7,329 nucleotides of DNA from Candidatus Aminicenantota bacterium (GTDB lineage Bacteria > Acidobacteriota > Aminicenantia > UBA2199). The stretch covers positions 1 to 7,329 of the forward strand of contig JAUXFB010000059.1 of NCBI GenBank assembly GCA_030620255.1, read 5' to 3'. A program made the position numbers and the translations under genes. Below are positions 6,451 through 7,329 of the stretch, piece after piece (within the stretch, counting starts at the first letter, position 1; each line of letters starts with the position of its first letter). The notes beneath the pieces were generated by a model. The model was given only the letters and a program-made list of their open reading frames with translations. It did not search any database and had not been told where the DNA came from.

Positions 6451-7329
6451 TTAAAATGGTTTGTAAATTGCTTTATTCCGTCCTGTATCTTTTGCGTCAT
6501 AAAGTGCTTCATCAGCTTTTTGTAACAAGTCTTCAAAGGAAATATCTTTATTAGGAATTATGCTTGATGCACCAACACTTAATGTAACATAATCAGCAAT
6601 TTTAGAGCTTTTATGTTCAAGTCGCAGATTTTCTATGCATTTATTTAAATTCTGGGCTACCATCAAAGCTCCTTTAGCATCTGTTTGTGGTAAAATTACT
6701 GCAAATTCTTCTCCACCGTATCTGGCAGCAAGGTCGGAAGATCGGAATACAGAATTTTGAATTGCTTCAGCAACTTTTATCAAACAATCATCACCTTCTT
6801 GATGGCCATAGCTATCATTATAAAATTTAAAAAAATCAATGTCACACATAATAACAGCAAGTTCTTTTTTATCTCGATAATGTCTGCCCCATTCAGTAGA
6901 AAGAAATTCATCAAATTTTCTTCGGTTGGGTATCTTGGTTAATCCATCTTGAACTGATAAAAGTGTTAATTGCTCATTGGCTTCTTTAAGATCATTTTCT
7001 GCTCTGATTGTTTCACTAATATCTATAACAAAACCATTAAAACCAACAACTCAATAATCTCTATCACGAATAATTTTTGCATAAAGATGGGTCCACAATG
7101 TTGTACCGTTTTTCTTATTTAACTGGCATCGAAAACGGTTTATAGCATCAGTCTCTTTTAAATATTCTATAAATTCTTTTGCTTTGTTTTGATCAGTAAA
7201 TATATTGAAAAAATTTTTCTTTTTCTTGTTAATTAAAATTTCAGTAGAATCAAAACCTAACATCCAGGCTAATTCAGAGTTTGCAAGTATCAACTCACCA
7301 TTCATCTTTGCTTTGTATATTCCAACAGG
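6451..7329 (-). pseudogene. PAS-GGDEF diguanylate cyclase interrupted by an in-frame TGA, 5'-truncated by window edge
   Basis: Reading from the right edge, one frame gives a PAS domain (PVGIYKAKMNGELILANSELA...) for 92 codons, then TGA, then 199 more codons without a frame change. The part after TGA finishes the PAS domain (VVGFNGFVIDISE), has a short coiled linker (TIRAENDLKEANEQL) and a complete GGDEF domain. That domain has DGLTKIPNRRKFDEFL, the metal Asp in MCDIDFF, the active site RYGGEEF (GGEEF at 6703-6717) and an intact inhibitory I-site RSSD (6733-6744), five residues before it. An intact version would make cyclic-di-GMP from two GTP. After the TGA the first ATG is at 6847-6849, inside the GGDEF domain, and there is no ATG, GTG or TTG before it, so a re-start could not yield an active cyclase. 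It ends with TAA, 17 nt before the hydrolase gene. The upstream part is outside the window, so further sensor domains are possible. Confidence 0.85.
7051..7053 (-). other. In-frame TGA inside the PAS domain of the diguanylate cyclase gene
   Basis: The codon sits between RDRDY and VVGFNG, where PAS domains run through without interruption. Three other complete genes here (purB, the HD-GYP gene and the hydrolase) end with TGA, so TGA is a normal stop in this genome. The bases that follow are mostly G and T and cannot form the stem-loop needed for selenocysteine insertion. One base change from CGA (Arg) or GGA (Gly) would explain it. Confidence 0.85.

Noticed and set aside
6451..6849. Separate short GGDEF gene starting at the ATG of MCDIDFF
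   Set aside because: That start would remove the first helix and strand of the GGDEF domain, and the same frame carries conserved GGDEF and PAS sequence for 200 nt further upstream. It is the 3' part of the interrupted gene.
6757..6942. Plus-strand 61-codon open frame opposite the GGDEF domain
   Set aside because: It is antisense to conserved GGDEF coding sequence and shows no domain or ribosome binding site.
7030..7053. Selenocysteine readthrough at the in-frame TGA
   Set aside because: The bases following the TGA (GTT GTT GGT TTT AAT ...) are almost only G, T and A and form no stem-loop of the bacterial SECIS type. A selenocysteine in a PAS strand would also be without precedent known to me.

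Overview
The window is an AT-rich stretch of about 7.3 kb (roughly 30% G+C judged by eye) of ordinary bacterial chromosome. It carries seven protein genes, no RNA gene, no mobile element and no CRISPR array. The gene mix is an E. coli-type PurB, a stand-alone IHF-alpha-like protein, a DUF3369/HD-GYP response regulator, a PAS-GGDEF protein, a Ste24-like M48 protease and alanine dehydrogenase. This suits a Gram-negative, signalling-rich bacterium. My best guess is a low-GC member of the Desulfobacterota (Desulfobacteraceae-like), but that is inference from gene style and not proven by the sequence.

Left block, all on the minus strand and read from 3791 down to 1: purB (adenylosuccinate lyase), then a receiver/DUF3369/HD-GYP cyclic-di-GMP phosphodiesterase starting 7 nt after the purB stop, then after 55 nt alanine dehydrogenase (ald), which runs off the left edge. 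purB and the HD-GYP gene look like one transcription unit. ald has its own good ribosome binding site and may be part of the unit or independent.

Centre: a 192-nt divergent intergenic region (3792-3983) holds a recognisable promoter for each direction and a set of AAATACT/AGTATTT inverted repeats. Rightward of it lie an IHF-alpha-like DNA-bending protein and, 13 nt downstream, a seven-segment membrane metalloprotease of the CAAX prenyl protease (M48/Ste24) type.

Right block, minus strand again: an incomplete PAS-GGDEF diguanylate cyclase gene enters from the right edge, and 17 nt after it comes an alpha/beta hydrolase of the monoacylglycerol lipase/lysophospholipase kind. The hydrolase gene overlaps the 3' end of the protease gene tail to tail by 14 nt. 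The GGDEF gene carries an in-frame TGA in the middle of its PAS domain, with all GGDEF and I-site residues intact downstream, so it is probably a recent nonsense pseudogene or a sequencing error.

Together the window has one enzyme that breaks down cyclic-di-GMP and one (interrupted) that makes it, around housekeeping metabolism (purines, alanine) and envelope functions (membrane protease, lipase-like hydrolase). I do not see a convincing new biological system. The items most worth a second look are the interrupted diguanylate cyclase, the inverted-repeat cluster in the purB/IHF intergenic region, and the tight purB/HD-GYP linkage.
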